This document shows positions 26,876 to 35,616 of a stretch of 64,000 nucleotides of DNA, one piece after another. Source of the stretch: Candidatus Sumerlaeota bacterium. GTDB lineage: Bacteria; Sumerlaeota; Sumerlaeia; Sumerlaeales; Sumerlaeaceae. Location: the NCBI GenBank assembly GCA_017161655.1, contig JADFCV010000001.1, forward strand, positions 404,164-468,163. Direction: 5' to 3'. Each line of letters begins with the position of its first letter. Positions within the stretch are counted from its first letter, which is position 1. The notes beneath the pieces are model-generated. The model was not told the origin of the DNA, ran no database searches, and saw nothing but the letters and a program-made list of their open reading frames with translations. The position numbers were made by a program, and so were the translations under genes.

Positions 26876-28174
26876 CTACCGAAAGAGATCTTCAAAAATA
26901 GGTCTCAGGTGCACGCCGCCAAGTTCGTCCGGAAACACGACTCGCCGTACAGACGCATTGGCGCGCGTTAGTCCTTCTACAAGCGGGGACGCTGTCGCCA
27001 TATCGACGTACTGGCCGTTCTGGCCTTGGCCTTCGACAAAAATATGATGGTGCGCCTTGCTGTCGCGTGGATCATAGGGCCGATAGGCGATATTTTTGCC
27101 TTCGTAAACCATCAAGAAATAGCGAGCATCATAGCCTGTCTCGGCGATGATTCGTTTAGCAGCGAGAAGCTTTTTCGGTAAGTTTTTTGTGCCCGACACA
27201 TCCAGTGTTTTGAAAAGGTGACGCGTCAGGAGGCCGCCTGCTAACGCGGCCAGGACTGTATCCGCAGCGTGTTGCCACTCGCTTAGTGCGTAAAGCAATG
27301 TGTCGTCCGTAATAGCGAGAAAGTCGTCAACGGATGGTGCCGTGGAGCCAGCTAGCATACGATGAAGTGGCGGTGTAAGCCACGCGACATTTTTCCTGCG
27401 GGAGGTGCACAGCTCTTTCACTCTGCGCAAAACGAGGACAAGCATCGACTCTGCAGCGCGCACGGTTTTGTGAAGATAGACCTGGGTGTACATGTGATAA
27501 CGCGCCTGCAGGTACTTTTCGACGGGTGGAATGCCATTCGAAGCTACGACAATACGCTGACCCTGAGCGTCAAGGCGCAGCACGTGGATGAGACGCTCTA
27601 GCTCATAGACGCCGTATTTTACTCCCGTCATGAGACTATCGCGCAGCAAGTAATCGAAGCGGTCGGCATCGAGTTGCGACGTAATGATCTGGGACAAGAA
27701 AGGAGGATCGCTTTTCCCCTGCAGAATCTCGGCGATCATTTTCGGAAGTCGACGGGAGTACGCACTGAGGAGTTGGTAAATTTCGCTCTGGCGATCTAGC
27801 AATAAGCGTTGAGTCCAAATTTCGTGCGCGATGCCTGTCACCTGTTCGAAGACGTGTGAGAAGGGGCCGTGACCGATGTCGTGCAGAAGAGCGGCACATC
27901 GCACTGCAAGGCGCTGGAAAGGAGAGATCTGCCATTCCTTAGCAAGCTGGTCGAGTATCCGTGTGGCAAGGTGCAGAACACCCAATGAGTGAGTAAAGCG
28001 GCTGTGTTCGGCCCCTTGAAAGGCGTAGTAGGCCAGCCCAAGCTGGCGAATACGACGCAGCCGTTGCATGGGCGCTGAGTCAATCAGCTGCATCAGCAGC
28101 TGGTCTTCTGCTGAGTTTTTATTTAGCGCGATGAGGTCATGGATTGGGTCGCGGTAAAGCTTCTCGACAATCAC
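26876..28174 (-). CDS. HD superfamily phosphohydrolase (SAMHD1/dGTPase-like)
   Basis: A metal-dependent HD-domain phosphohydrolase of 432 residues, of the COG1078 type related to SAMHD1 and dGTPases. The start MIVEKLYRDPIHDLIAL is typical. The metal site is complete: His in EHSRFTHSLGVLHLA, the HD pair in CAALLHDIGHGPFSHVFE, and Asp in SQLDADRFDYLLRDSL. Family members cleave dNTPs or act in nucleotide signalling; which applies here is unknown. The start is a GTG at 28174 with GCGAGAG upstream. The coding ends converge 17 bases from the GH20 stop, with no clear terminator between. Confidence 0.88.
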   Translation of the reverse strand: MIVEKLYRDPIHDLIALNKNSAEDQLLMQLIDSAPMQRLRRIRQLGLAYYAFQGAEHSRFTHSLGVLHLATRILDQLAKEWQISPFQRLAVRCAALLHDIGHGPFSHVFEQVTGIAHEIWTQRLLLDRQSEIYQLLSAYSRRLPKMIAEILQGKSDPPFLSQIITSQLDADRFDYLLRDSLMTGVKYGVYELERLIHVLRLDAQGQRIVVASNGIPPVEKYLQARYHMYTQVYLHKTVRAAESMLVLVLRRVKELCTSRRKNVAWLTPPLHRMLAGSTAPSVDDFLAITDDTLLYALSEWQHAADTVLAALAGGLLTRHLFKTLDVSGTKNLPKKLLAAKRIIAETGYDARYFLMVYEGKNIAYRPYDPRDSKAHHHIFVEGQGQNGQYVDMATASPLVEGLTRANASVRRVVFPDELGGVHLRPIFEDLFR

Positions 28175-28299
28175 TTGTTTCTCTCGCTTGTTTTTTTACA
28201 TTTGGCGGTTTTGTTTGCAAATCAACCAGCGTCTGTTTGAAGTTGCAAAGGATAGTGAAACTGATTTCCGTGCAGCCACATAAAAGCAGAGGTTTGGGC

Positions 28300-28671
28300 A
28301 TGGCAAGAAACGTTTGGAAATGGGTGGCAGTAGTGCTGGTGTGCATTTTTGTGAGTCCGCAGCAGGTGTGGGCATTTGGGGCGGGGCGCTCTGGCGGCAG
28401 TCTATTGTCTCTCCCAGAAAGACTCGCTTACAAAGTCCTTTCTGTGCCAGGAAGAGTTGGACGGGCTGTTTTTCCGCGGACCACAGCTAATGTTAGGAAC
28501 TATGCAAATTCTGCTGAACGTATGACAGGCAAAGCAGTACGCGGGACAACCCAGGCCGGGAAACGGGTTCTATTGACGACTGGTAAAATTGTCGAAGGCG
28601 CTTTTAAGACTACCAGTCGTCTAGCCGGCGATATTGCGGGAACCGTCGCTCGCGTTGCACGCTACCGGTGA
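28300..28671 (+). CDS. Small exported protein, unknown function
   Basis: A 123-residue product, not recognised. ATG 28300 has a GAGG about 8 bases upstream and starts a clean signal peptide (VWKWVAVVLVCIFVSP..VWA, cleavage near residue 27). The mature part is basic and rich in Gly, Arg, Thr and Ala, with repeated short amphipathic pieces (GRVGRAVFPRTT, TGKAVRGTTQAGKRV, GKIVEGAFKTTSR), and no cysteines. It is followed 21 bases later by another exported protein gene on the same strand, probably an operon. Confidence 0.6.
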   Translation: MARNVWKWVAVVLVCIFVSPQQVWAFGAGRSGGSLLSLPERLAYKVLSVPGRVGRAVFPRTTANVRNYANSAERMTGKAVRGTTQAGKRVLLTTGKIVEGAFKTTSRLAGDIAGTVARVARYR

Positions 28672-28692
28672 TCTGCCCGCCGAGGAGCTTCC

Positions 28693-29445
28693 ATGAAGAA
28701 CAAATGGATTCTTTGTGTTTTCATGTTGATGCTTTGTCCGTTTGTTCGGATCGGAGCTGTTGACACTCTGACGCCAAGTTCACGAGGCACAGAGGCTGCA
28801 GATACCGCGCCGCTAGGTGATGTTGTGCCTCTTGATCTTGATGAGGTATCAGGTGAAATTCTCGAGACGTATAACTTTTCTCTCACGAAGTTCGACGATG
28901 TCACTTTCGGGCAGGAAAACTGGAAGGGGCCTCAGGATGCATCATTGAATTGTACGTTTTCTTTCACGCCGACAGCGCTGTATTTAGAGGGCGAGTTTAC
29001 GGACGATTTTCCTTTCTGTCAGAAAGCGATTCATCCATCTAAGCCGGACTGGTGGAAACTTTCTTACGGGGCTGATGGGATTGTTGTTACTCTCGAGGCG
29101 GTCGATTCTCCGACGCAACGGGCAAGTTTTGCCTTAAACTGGAGCGCGCAAGCAATTCGTCCGCGCATTGACATGATAACATCCTTGCTTTCCACCAGAC
29201 AAGATTTTGCGAGGACCGGCTGCGTGGAACTACGCGATGGTGAAAAAACGTCTGAGATCTCAGGCGGTGTGACCCGTTCTGTTCGGTTTCGGGCTGGCGT
29301 GCCTATCACCGAAATTGCAGAGCCGCAGTTCTTTGAGAAACCACTGGTCATCACTGTCGAACTTTTTGACTTAGACGGGGATTATAACTCTGCCAGCGTT
29401 CTGCGCCAAACGCAACGAACAGCACGAAAAGGGAGCACTCACTAA
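28693..29445 (+). CDS. Exported protein with possible CBM9/DOMON-like sandwich
   Basis: A 250-residue product. The first 22 residues (MKNKWILCVFMLMLCPFVRIGA) form a signal peptide. A short acidic linker leads into a beta-rich domain whose TALYLEGEFTDDFPF and YGADGIVVTLEAV pieces resemble family 9 carbohydrate-binding/DOMON-like sandwiches ('lylxxxvxDD' pattern). This is a weak structural suggestion, not a recognised family. The stop overlaps the thiD stop on the other strand by 3-4 bases. The neighbours upstream (small exported protein, GH20 enzyme) make an envelope or carbohydrate role plausible. Confidence 0.7.
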   Translation: MKNKWILCVFMLMLCPFVRIGAVDTLTPSSRGTEAADTAPLGDVVPLDLDEVSGEILETYNFSLTKFDDVTFGQENWKGPQDASLNCTFSFTPTALYLEGEFTDDFPFCQKAIHPSKPDWWKLSYGADGIVVTLEAVDSPTQRASFALNWSAQAIRPRIDMITSLLSTRQDFARTGCVELRDGEKTSEISGGVTRSVRFRAGVPITEIAEPQFFEKPLVITVELFDLDGDYNSASVLRQTQRTARKGSTH

Positions 29446-30263
29446 CCTCGAGAAATTGCTGCTATTGCCAGATGATTCACTGGCCCACTTCCGTGGCCAA
29501 GGGGCAGTGCTTGGGAAATAGCAATGCGAAGGTTCGCGCGAGCTAGTTGCACCGCCTCGAAGAGAGAATTCCCTTTAGCTAGTTCGACGCATACTGCAGC
29601 AGCGAGAGCACATCCGCTGCCGTGAGTGTGGCGGGTCTTAATTCGTGGTGACTCAAGAATCTCAACTCGTTCATCGTCATGATAAACATCATAGACAACG
29701 TCGGCGTCGTAACTGGCATCTCCGCCTTTAAGAAGCACTGCTTTTGCCCCCAGACGGCGGATCCGCCGTGCCGCCTCGACAGCCGCTCTGACGTCCTTAA
29801 TTTCACATTCTGCCAGGATCTGGGCCTCCTGGAAATTCGGCGTCACAAGTGTTGCTCGGGGGATCAGTTCTTCGCGGAGCGTGTTTATGGCCTCCTCAGA
29901 AAGTAACCGGGCTCCAGTTGTCGAAACCATGACAGGATCGACAACAAGGGGAAAAGAGAGATATGGTTGTAAGGACTTCGCAACGGCTTTCACGACACCT
30001 GTATTGGCCAGCATTCCAGTTTTGGCGGCATCGCAACCTATGTCTTCCATGACAACCCGGATTTGTTCCATAACAAATTCCGGAGGAACTTCGTGGATGG
30101 CAGTTACGCCAACAGTGTTCTGTGCCGTGAGGGCTGTAATGGCACTCATGCCATACGCGCCAAGCACGGTGAAGATTTTGAGATCCCCTTGAATGCCAGC
30201 ACCTCCGCCGGAGTCACTTCCTGCGATCGTAAGACAACGTGGTAGATTTTTCGTGCGCTTCAT
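29442..30263 (-). CDS. thiD: Hydroxymethylpyrimidine/phosphomethylpyrimidine kinase ThiD
   Basis: Phosphorylates HMP and HMP-P in thiamine synthesis. The 273-residue ribokinase-fold chain has TIAGSDSGGGAGIQGDLK at the N-terminus, TALTAQNTVGV, VVDPVMVSTTGARLL, TPNFQEAQIL, LLKGGD and the catalytic HTHGSGCALAAA near the C-terminus (G-x-G-C anion hole with Asp replaced by Ser-Gly-Cys context typical of ThiD). ATG 30263 is used because longer in-frame forms would run through the tRNA-Leu gene. I saw no TPP riboswitch upstream. Its stop overlaps that of the convergent exported-protein gene. Confidence 0.94.
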   Translation of the reverse strand: MKRTKNLPRCLTIAGSDSGGGAGIQGDLKIFTVLGAYGMSAITALTAQNTVGVTAIHEVPPEFVMEQIRVVMEDIGCDAAKTGMLANTGVVKAVAKSLQPYLSFPLVVDPVMVSTTGARLLSEEAINTLREELIPRATLVTPNFQEAQILAECEIKDVRAAVEAARRIRRLGAKAVLLKGGDASYDADVVYDVYHDDERVEILESPRIKTRHTHGSGCALAAAVCVELAKGNSLFEAVQLARANLRIAISQALPLGHGSGPVNHLAIAAISRG

Positions 30264-30313
30264 GGTGAAAATAATCTTGATAGCATCTCGGTAAATCAAC
30301 GCGGAAAACCTGA

Positions 30314-30399
30314 GCCGAAGTGGCGGAATGGCAGACGCAGAGGACTCAAAATCCTCCGTGGGCAACCACGTGTGGGTTCGACTCCCACCTTCGGCACCA
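30314..30399 (+). tRNA. tRNA-Leu (anticodon CAA)
   Basis: An 86-base class II tRNA with encoded CCA. Acceptor GCCGAAG/CTTCGGC, anticodon stem GAGGA/TCCTC with loop CTCAAAA (anticodon CAA), long variable arm CGTGG-GCAA-CCACG, T arm with GGTTCGACTCC. It lies in the gap between thiD (divergent) and the transporter gene. Confidence 0.96.
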
Positions 30400-30482
30400 C
30401 TATTTTTTCCACCATCTGCCGCTTTGTTTGCCGAGAGCGTTGCAGGATGTTTTTTTGCCCAAAATTGTGTTAGGAGTAACGC

Positions 30483-32162
30483 ATGCAGTGGATTTCAGAC
30501 TTATTTTTCGTTCATTCAGCAGCGCAGACGGTTGTTATTCTCTGTATCGTAGGGGCTTTGGGATTAGCCATCGGTAGTATACGTGTGCTGGGGGTAAGCC
30601 TCGGCATTGGCGGTGTGCTTTTTGCTGGGCTACTTTTCGGGCACTTTAACATTTCCCTGCAAGAGCACGTTATGGACTTCGTGCGCGAGTTTGGCCTTAT
30701 CTTGTTTGTTTATACGATAGGAATGCAGGTGGGCCCTGGTTTTTTCGGATCTTTGCGCCGCCACGGCATGCAACTTAACCTTCTGGCATTGTCGATCGTC
30801 CTGCTTGGGTTGCTCGTTGCGGTGGTAATCCATCGCGCCGGTGGCGTGCCAGTGCCAGTAGTGGCAGGCCTTTTTGCCGGCGCGACAACAAACACTCCTG
30901 CGCTTGCCGCCGCCCAGCAGGCGCTGAAAGATGTGGTGGGGCTTCCTCCTGAAGCCATTACGCAACCAGCTCTTGCCTATGCCATTGCTTATCCCTTTGG
31001 TATTCTTGGAATTATTTTCACGATGCTCCTCATCCGTTGGGTTTTTCGTGTCGATCCCCACGAAGAGGCAAAGCAGTTTTTGCAACAGCAGGTGGCCTCA
31101 ATTCCGCGCCCCGTCACTATGAATATTGAAGTGCAGAACCCCAATCTCGAGGGGCTCCCGTTGGAACGAGTGCCCTTATACGCCGAGAGTGGAGTCGTTG
31201 TTTCTCGTATTCTTCATGGCAATGAAGTGGTCGTCGCCCAGCCAGACAGCGTGATTCACGTAGGGGACGTATTGCTGGCAGTTGGTCCGCGCGAAAAGCT
31301 AGAAGAATTCAAGCTCGTCGTGGGGAAAGAGACAAGTACGGACATACGGAGAATTCCGAGTGCCATCACGACGAAACGCATTATCGTAACAAAAAAATCT
31401 GCTGTTGGAAAATCCTTAGAGGAATTAGAAACGCCTAGAATCTACGACGTGGCTATCACTCGCGTAAGCCGGAGTGACATCGAGTTTACTCCCACGCCGG
31501 ATTTCAAGCTGCAGTTTGGCGATACGGTTCTGGCGGTCGGTGAGTCCTCTGCAATCCAAAAAGTTGCTCAAGAGCTTGGTGATTCCCCCAAGCAGCTCAA
31601 TCACCCTCAGATGATTCCAATTCTGCTAGGAATTGTGTTGGGAGTCATCCTCGGGGCTTACCCCGTCTTTTTCCCCGGTGTCCCAGCGCCCGTACGACTT
31701 GGATTGGCTGGTGGCCCATTGATCGTCGCAATCCTGTTAAGCCGTTTAGGGAGGTTGGGGCCACTCGTGTGGTATATGCCTATCAGCGCCAATTTCATGA
31801 TGCGAGAAATTGGGATTGTGCTCTTTCTGGCGTGTGTGGGACTGCGCGCCGGAGGGCAGTTTATGTCTACTCTACTTCACGGGGACGGCGTTAAGTGGAT
31901 GGCCTATGGTGTCGCAATTACCCTCATTCCAATTGTCACAGTCTCGTTAGTTGCCCGGCTGCACCTTAAGCAGAATTTTGCCTCAATGTGCGGTGTCTTG
32001 GCAGGCTCTATGACAGACCCACCTGCTCTTGCTTTTGCAGGGCAGGTTACTGGCTCTGAGGTACCCTACATTTCTTATGCCACCGTCTATCCGCTGACTA
32101 TGCTCATGCGAGTGTTGGGAGCTCAAGCCCTCGTGATTGTTCTCATGCGCCTGACAGGCTAG
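30483..32162 (+). CDS. AspT/YidE/YbjL-type putative transporter
   Basis: An inner-membrane transporter of 559 residues from the aspartate:alanine exchanger family. Two homologous membrane halves are seen: residues about 10-185 with GLILFVYTIGMQVGPGFF and GLFAGATTNTPALAAAQQAL, and about 380-559 with GIVLFLACVGLRAGGQF and GVLAGSMTDPPALAFA. They flank two soluble RCK_C (TrkA-C) domains (about 205-290 and 295-375), a known ligand-sensing layout. The AGGAG Shine-Dalgarno before ATG 30483 is good. The substrate (an amino or organic acid) cannot be read. Confidence 0.9.
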   Translation: MQWISDLFFVHSAAQTVVILCIVGALGLAIGSIRVLGVSLGIGGVLFAGLLFGHFNISLQEHVMDFVREFGLILFVYTIGMQVGPGFFGSLRRHGMQLNLLALSIVLLGLLVAVVIHRAGGVPVPVVAGLFAGATTNTPALAAAQQALKDVVGLPPEAITQPALAYAIAYPFGILGIIFTMLLIRWVFRVDPHEEAKQFLQQQVASIPRPVTMNIEVQNPNLEGLPLERVPLYAESGVVVSRILHGNEVVVAQPDSVIHVGDVLLAVGPREKLEEFKLVVGKETSTDIRRIPSAITTKRIIVTKKSAVGKSLEELETPRIYDVAITRVSRSDIEFTPTPDFKLQFGDTVLAVGESSAIQKVAQELGDSPKQLNHPQMIPILLGIVLGVILGAYPVFFPGVPAPVRLGLAGGPLIVAILLSRLGRLGPLVWYMPISANFMMREIGIVLFLACVGLRAGGQFMSTLLHGDGVKWMAYGVAITLIPIVTVSLVARLHLKQNFASMCGVLAGSMTDPPALAFAGQVTGSEVPYISYATVYPLTMLMRVLGAQALVIVLMRLTG

Positions 32163-32200
32163 CGGCACGGAAGCAAATTGCAATCCAAGGATTTAGAGTT

Positions 32201-32230
32201 TTGACAAACGCTTGCGAGGTGTCCTATAGA
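32201..32230 (+). promoter_or_regulatory. Strong sigma70-type promoter for the dnaJ-like/dnaK-like operon
   Basis: A perfect TTGACA (32201-32206) and TATAGA (32225-32230) with an 18-base spacer. It is followed by a leader of about 130 bases before the TTG start of the DnaJ-TPR gene. This is the best promoter match seen in the window. Confidence 0.6.
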
Positions 32231-32366
32231 AGACTGACGAAGCAGACGGCTTGAAGCATAATTTCGCAAGTGTGGTTAGTGTGGCGGAGGCTGTTAAATG
32301 TGTCCTGAGCATACGCTGCGCCTATACGAAACAAAAAGTCCCGGACTTCAGTAGGTGAGTTAAGCG

Positions 32367-33110
32367 TTGGGCAAGAACTACTACGAAATCTTAGGAATTC
32401 CGCGAAATGCGGGTGAGAAAGAAATTAAGGCGGCCTATCACCGCTTAGCTCGGTCGCTGCATCCTGATAAGGCAGCTTCGCCCGAGGAACGCCAAAGGGT
32501 CGAGAAGGAATTTGCCCTGATTTCCCAAGCATACAATACTCTAAAAGACAAAGACAAGCGGGCTGCCTATGACCGTACTTTGGCAGAAGATGCGAAGAAT
32601 CAGTTGGAGGGGCCGCGACAATCTGGCGCACCAAAACCGCCCGGGACTGATTCAAGTGGCATTCGAATGCCTGGGGGGGCAAGTCTTGACAAATCACGGG
32701 CGGCAGTGGCGCGCCGGGCGTATTTGCGAGGACTTCAGGCGTTTGCATCGGGCGATTACGGCAAGGCCATCGAGTTTTTTGAGGCGGCGATCAAAAATAA
32801 GGACGACGAACCCAGCTATCATGCAAAACTTGCCCAAACATTGCTGCGTGCGAAGCGGAGCTTTTCACGCGCTATCGAGGCTGCTCAAGTTGCGATTCAG
32901 TTGGATCCATACAACGTCGACTATCGCCTGTTACTAGCGGAGCTTTACGAAGAAACAGGTGCCAAGACTATGGCGCAGAAGACCTACGAAGAGATCCTGA
33001 AGTGGGATCCGACCAATGAGCGTGCCCTGCAGGCAGTTGCTGCCACGCGGCCACCCTCCGCCTTTGAAAAAGTTTTGCGCGCCATCAAAAGCTTCCTTGG
33101 CAGAGAGTGA
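32367..33110 (+). CDS. DnaJ-domain protein with TPR region
   Basis: A J-domain co-chaperone of 247 residues. The N-terminal J domain (about 4-70) has YYEILGIPRNA, the HPD motif in LHPDKA and FALISQAYNTLKD. It has no Gly/Phe region or zinc fingers as in DnaJ; instead residues about 115-225 form at least three TPR-like helical hairpins (ASGDYGKAIEFFEAAI, LLAELYEETGAK). The start is TTG 32367 with AGGTGAG upstream. It ends 7 bases before an Hsp70 gene, so it is very likely the dedicated partner of that chaperone. Confidence 0.9.
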   Translation: MGKNYYEILGIPRNAGEKEIKAAYHRLARSLHPDKAASPEERQRVEKEFALISQAYNTLKDKDKRAAYDRTLAEDAKNQLEGPRQSGAPKPPGTDSSGIRMPGGASLDKSRAAVARRAYLRGLQAFASGDYGKAIEFFEAAIKNKDDEPSYHAKLAQTLLRAKRSFSRAIEAAQVAIQLDPYNVDYRLLLAELYEETGAKTMAQKTYEEILKWDPTNERALQAVAATRPPSAFEKVLRAIKSFLGRE

Positions 33111-33117
33111 TCAACTT

Positions 33118-34938
33118 ATGGAGCGGGTTATAGGGATCGATTTGGGCACGACCAATTCAGTCGTTGCTTATTTCGAGCAGGGTCAACCGGTTGTGATCCA
33201 CAATGCAGAAGGTAGTAAGCTCACTCCGTCAGTCGTTTTTTACAAAAGTCCGAATGAGGTCATAGTCGGGGATCTCGCAAAACGGAATCTTGTTCTCTAT
33301 CCCAAGCAGGTCATTCGGTCGGTTAAGCGTTTCATGGGGGCGAGGTATTCGGAGCTTGGGGCAAAGCTTCAGGGAATTGCCTACGACGTGGTTGAGGGCC
33401 CAGATGACAGCGTACTGATTGATGTCGGATGGGATCGCGTCTCTCCAGAGCAAGTCTCGGCCGAAATTTTGAAAAAGATGAAGAGTTCAGCGGAGGAGTT
33501 TTTTGGCGAGCCAGTTGAACAGGCTGTCATCACAGTCCCTGCCTACTTTAATGACAATCAGCGGTCTGCAACAAAACGAGCCGGAGAACGTGCGGGGCTA
33601 AATGTCCTTCGAATCATCAATGAGCCCACAGCTGCTGCGCTCGCGTATGGAATTGACCGGAATGTGCAGCAGGCGGTTGTGGTTTTCGACTTCGGAGGCG
33701 GGACGACAGATGTTACAATCCTAGAAATTGATAAAGATGTGATCGAGGTGCGCTCGACGCGTGGAGACACCTTTCTTGGTGGCGACAACATTGACGAAAT
33801 CCTTACAAAATTCCTTGTCGAGCGCTTCTATGCCGATACAGGTGTCGATCTCGCGGCTGACCCAGTGACGTACCAACGCGTTCGCGAAGTGGCTGAGAAG
33901 GTCAAATGCGAGTTGTCAACGACTGTCGAATCGGTTGCTAGCATTCCGTTCGTTGCTGTGGCCCCAAACGGTGCTCCGCTTCACCTTCATTACGCGGTGT
34001 CACGTGAGGAATTAGAAAACCTCATTGAGCCGTTGCTTCCCCGGCTGATCGAATGTTGTCGCATAGCTTTGGACGACGCAAAGCTCACGCGAACCGATAT
34101 CGCAAATGTGTTGTTGGTCGGGGGATCAACAAGAATTCCAGCTGTCGCCAAAGCTTTGGCGAAGTTTTTTGGACGAGAGCCCTCGCGTATTCTGAATCCC
34201 GATGAGGCAGTGGCAATGGGGGCCGCCATCCAAGGAAGCATCATAACAGGAACCTTGCGAGAGGTTCTACTTCTCGATGTAACCCCCTTGTCGCTAGGGA
34301 TTGAGACCGAAGGTGGCCTTTTTACTCCCCTTATCCCACGAAACAGCTCTATCCCCGTCGCAGTCCACAAGCAGTTTACCACGGTGCGAGATAATCAGAC
34401 CTCGGTAAAGATTCATGTGCTTCAGGGTGAGCGCCGAATCGCTGCTGAGAATCATAGCCTGGGGTGGTTTCGCCTCACTGGTATCACACCTGCACCAAAA
34501 GAGATTCCCTGTATCGATGTTTGTTTTCAAATCGACGCGAATGGGTTCCTGCATGTCAGCGCGACGGAAGTCACTTCGGGAGTGTCAAACTCAATCACGA
34601 TAGAGAGCTTTACGAGTGTGGACCCAGAGCAGGCCGAGCGCATGGCTGCGGAGGCCCAGGCGGCTGCAGAAGAGGATCGCGTCTTTATGCGGCGCGTCTC
34701 CCTCGAAAAGCAAGGTGCCTCCCTTGTGGACGAGTTCGAGTCCCTCATTGCCGACAACGAGAAACCTCTCGATCCGATGACTGTTCAGGGTTTACGAGAA
34801 GCTATTTTCCGTTTCGAAGTTGCTAAAGCCTCCAAGAAACTAGACGAGATTGAGCGTGCTGTGGACGGGCTTCAGGAGTATGCCAGAATTCTTGGAGATC
34901 GCCTACTTGCGAAAAGGATTGAGTCGCTGGAGGAATGA
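33118..34938 (+). CDS. Hsp70/DnaK family chaperone
   Basis: An Hsp70 chaperone of 606 residues. The ATPase domain is complete: GIDLGTTNSVVAYF at the start, PAYFNDNQRSATKRAGERAG, INEPTAAALAYG, DFGGGTTDVTIL and VLLVGGSTRIPAV. The substrate-binding domain starts near 390 (LLDVTPLSLGIETEGG). The chain stops about 30 residues earlier than typical DnaK and lacks the disordered acidic tail. A different Hsp70 may be the main DnaK elsewhere, so I leave the symbol blank. ATG 33118 is chosen by homology. The 3' end overlaps the convergent TPR gene by 36 bases. Confidence 0.93.
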   Translation: MERVIGIDLGTTNSVVAYFEQGQPVVIHNAEGSKLTPSVVFYKSPNEVIVGDLAKRNLVLYPKQVIRSVKRFMGARYSELGAKLQGIAYDVVEGPDDSVLIDVGWDRVSPEQVSAEILKKMKSSAEEFFGEPVEQAVITVPAYFNDNQRSATKRAGERAGLNVLRIINEPTAAALAYGIDRNVQQAVVVFDFGGGTTDVTILEIDKDVIEVRSTRGDTFLGGDNIDEILTKFLVERFYADTGVDLAADPVTYQRVREVAEKVKCELSTTVESVASIPFVAVAPNGAPLHLHYAVSREELENLIEPLLPRLIECCRIALDDAKLTRTDIANVLLVGGSTRIPAVAKALAKFFGREPSRILNPDEAVAMGAAIQGSIITGTLREVLLLDVTPLSLGIETEGGLFTPLIPRNSSIPVAVHKQFTTVRDNQTSVKIHVLQGERRIAAENHSLGWFRLTGITPAPKEIPCIDVCFQIDANGFLHVSATEVTSGVSNSITIESFTSVDPEQAERMAAEAQAAAEEDRVFMRRVSLEKQGASLVDEFESLIADNEKPLDPMTVQGLREAIFRFEVAKASKKLDEIERAVDGLQEYARILGDRLLAKRIESLEE

Positions 34939-35616
34939 TTTGATGGGCCCTTGGTTTGGTTTTCTGACTGGTTCTTCCTTGGCGGCATAGTACCGGCTTT
35001 CGGCTCGAGTCACAATTTCTCCGACTCCTGGCTTCTGGCAGTTTTTGAAACGCTCGATGATCTCCTTGTAGATCCGCTGCGATTCTGAGAAGCGTTTTTG
35101 TCTATCAAGGGAGAGGGCGATGTTCAACATCGAGCGGGCGACGATGTAGTCGTTGTCTGACCATCGTTGGAGAGCTTCCTGGAACATGGATTGAGCTTTC
35201 TGTTCCTGACCAAGCTCCGCGTACGACTCCGCGATTATCACAAAAGCCACAGGTGTGTAGACCGTATCGTTCGGGAAATTATCCACAACTTTTGAGTAAC
35301 ATTGAATGATCCGATCCAGCTGAACGCGGCGCCGTTTCTTGTCAAACGATGGCAGCATCGATGCTTGCAGCGACGCAGCATAGGCGTATTGCTCTCGAGC
35401 AGTTTCGAAGTCTGGGATGACCAATTTTTTGGGCTCAGAACGCCGGAAAAGGCTAAAAGCCTGAGAAGAGCCGGGCGCAACGCTCAAAGCCATGATGAAT
35501 GCGATAGCCCAGAAGTGCAAATGCCGGTAAATAAAGAACCATGCCGCTTGATTTGGCATCGATGATGCTGATCGCCTCACAGGAAATGCGGTCGCTTCTT
35601 TTAAGAACATCCACAT
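34903..35616 (-). CDS. Exported TPR-repeat protein
   Basis: A 237-residue product with a membrane or signal segment at about residues 31-53 (HFWAIAFIMALSVAPGSSQA), preceded by a long n-region. The body is a tetratricopeptide solenoid (about 70-205), with helices such as FVIIAESYAELGQEQKAQSMF and ALSLDRQKRFSESQRIY. The tail is basic. The start is uncertain: 35616 and 35610 overlap the end of rpe by up to 16 bases (coupling), and ATG 35559 would leave a shorter n-region. It is third in a minus-strand operon with a TPR membrane protein and rpe. Role unknown. Confidence 0.78.
   Translation of the reverse strand: MWMFLKEATAFPVRRSASSMPNQAAWFFIYRHLHFWAIAFIMALSVAPGSSQAFSLFRRSEPKKLVIPDFETAREQYAYAASLQASMLPSFDKKRRRVQLDRIIQCYSKVVDNFPNDTVYTPVAFVIIAESYAELGQEQKAQSMFQEALQRWSDNDYIVARSMLNIALSLDRQKRFSESQRIYKEIIERFKNCQKPGVGEIVTRAESRYYAAKEEPVRKPNQGPIKSFLQRLNPFRK

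Noticed and set aside
30263-30314. TPP riboswitch upstream of thiD
   Set aside because: Only 50 bases separate thiD from tRNA-Leu and no THI-box-like CTGAGA...ACCTGAACT pattern is present.
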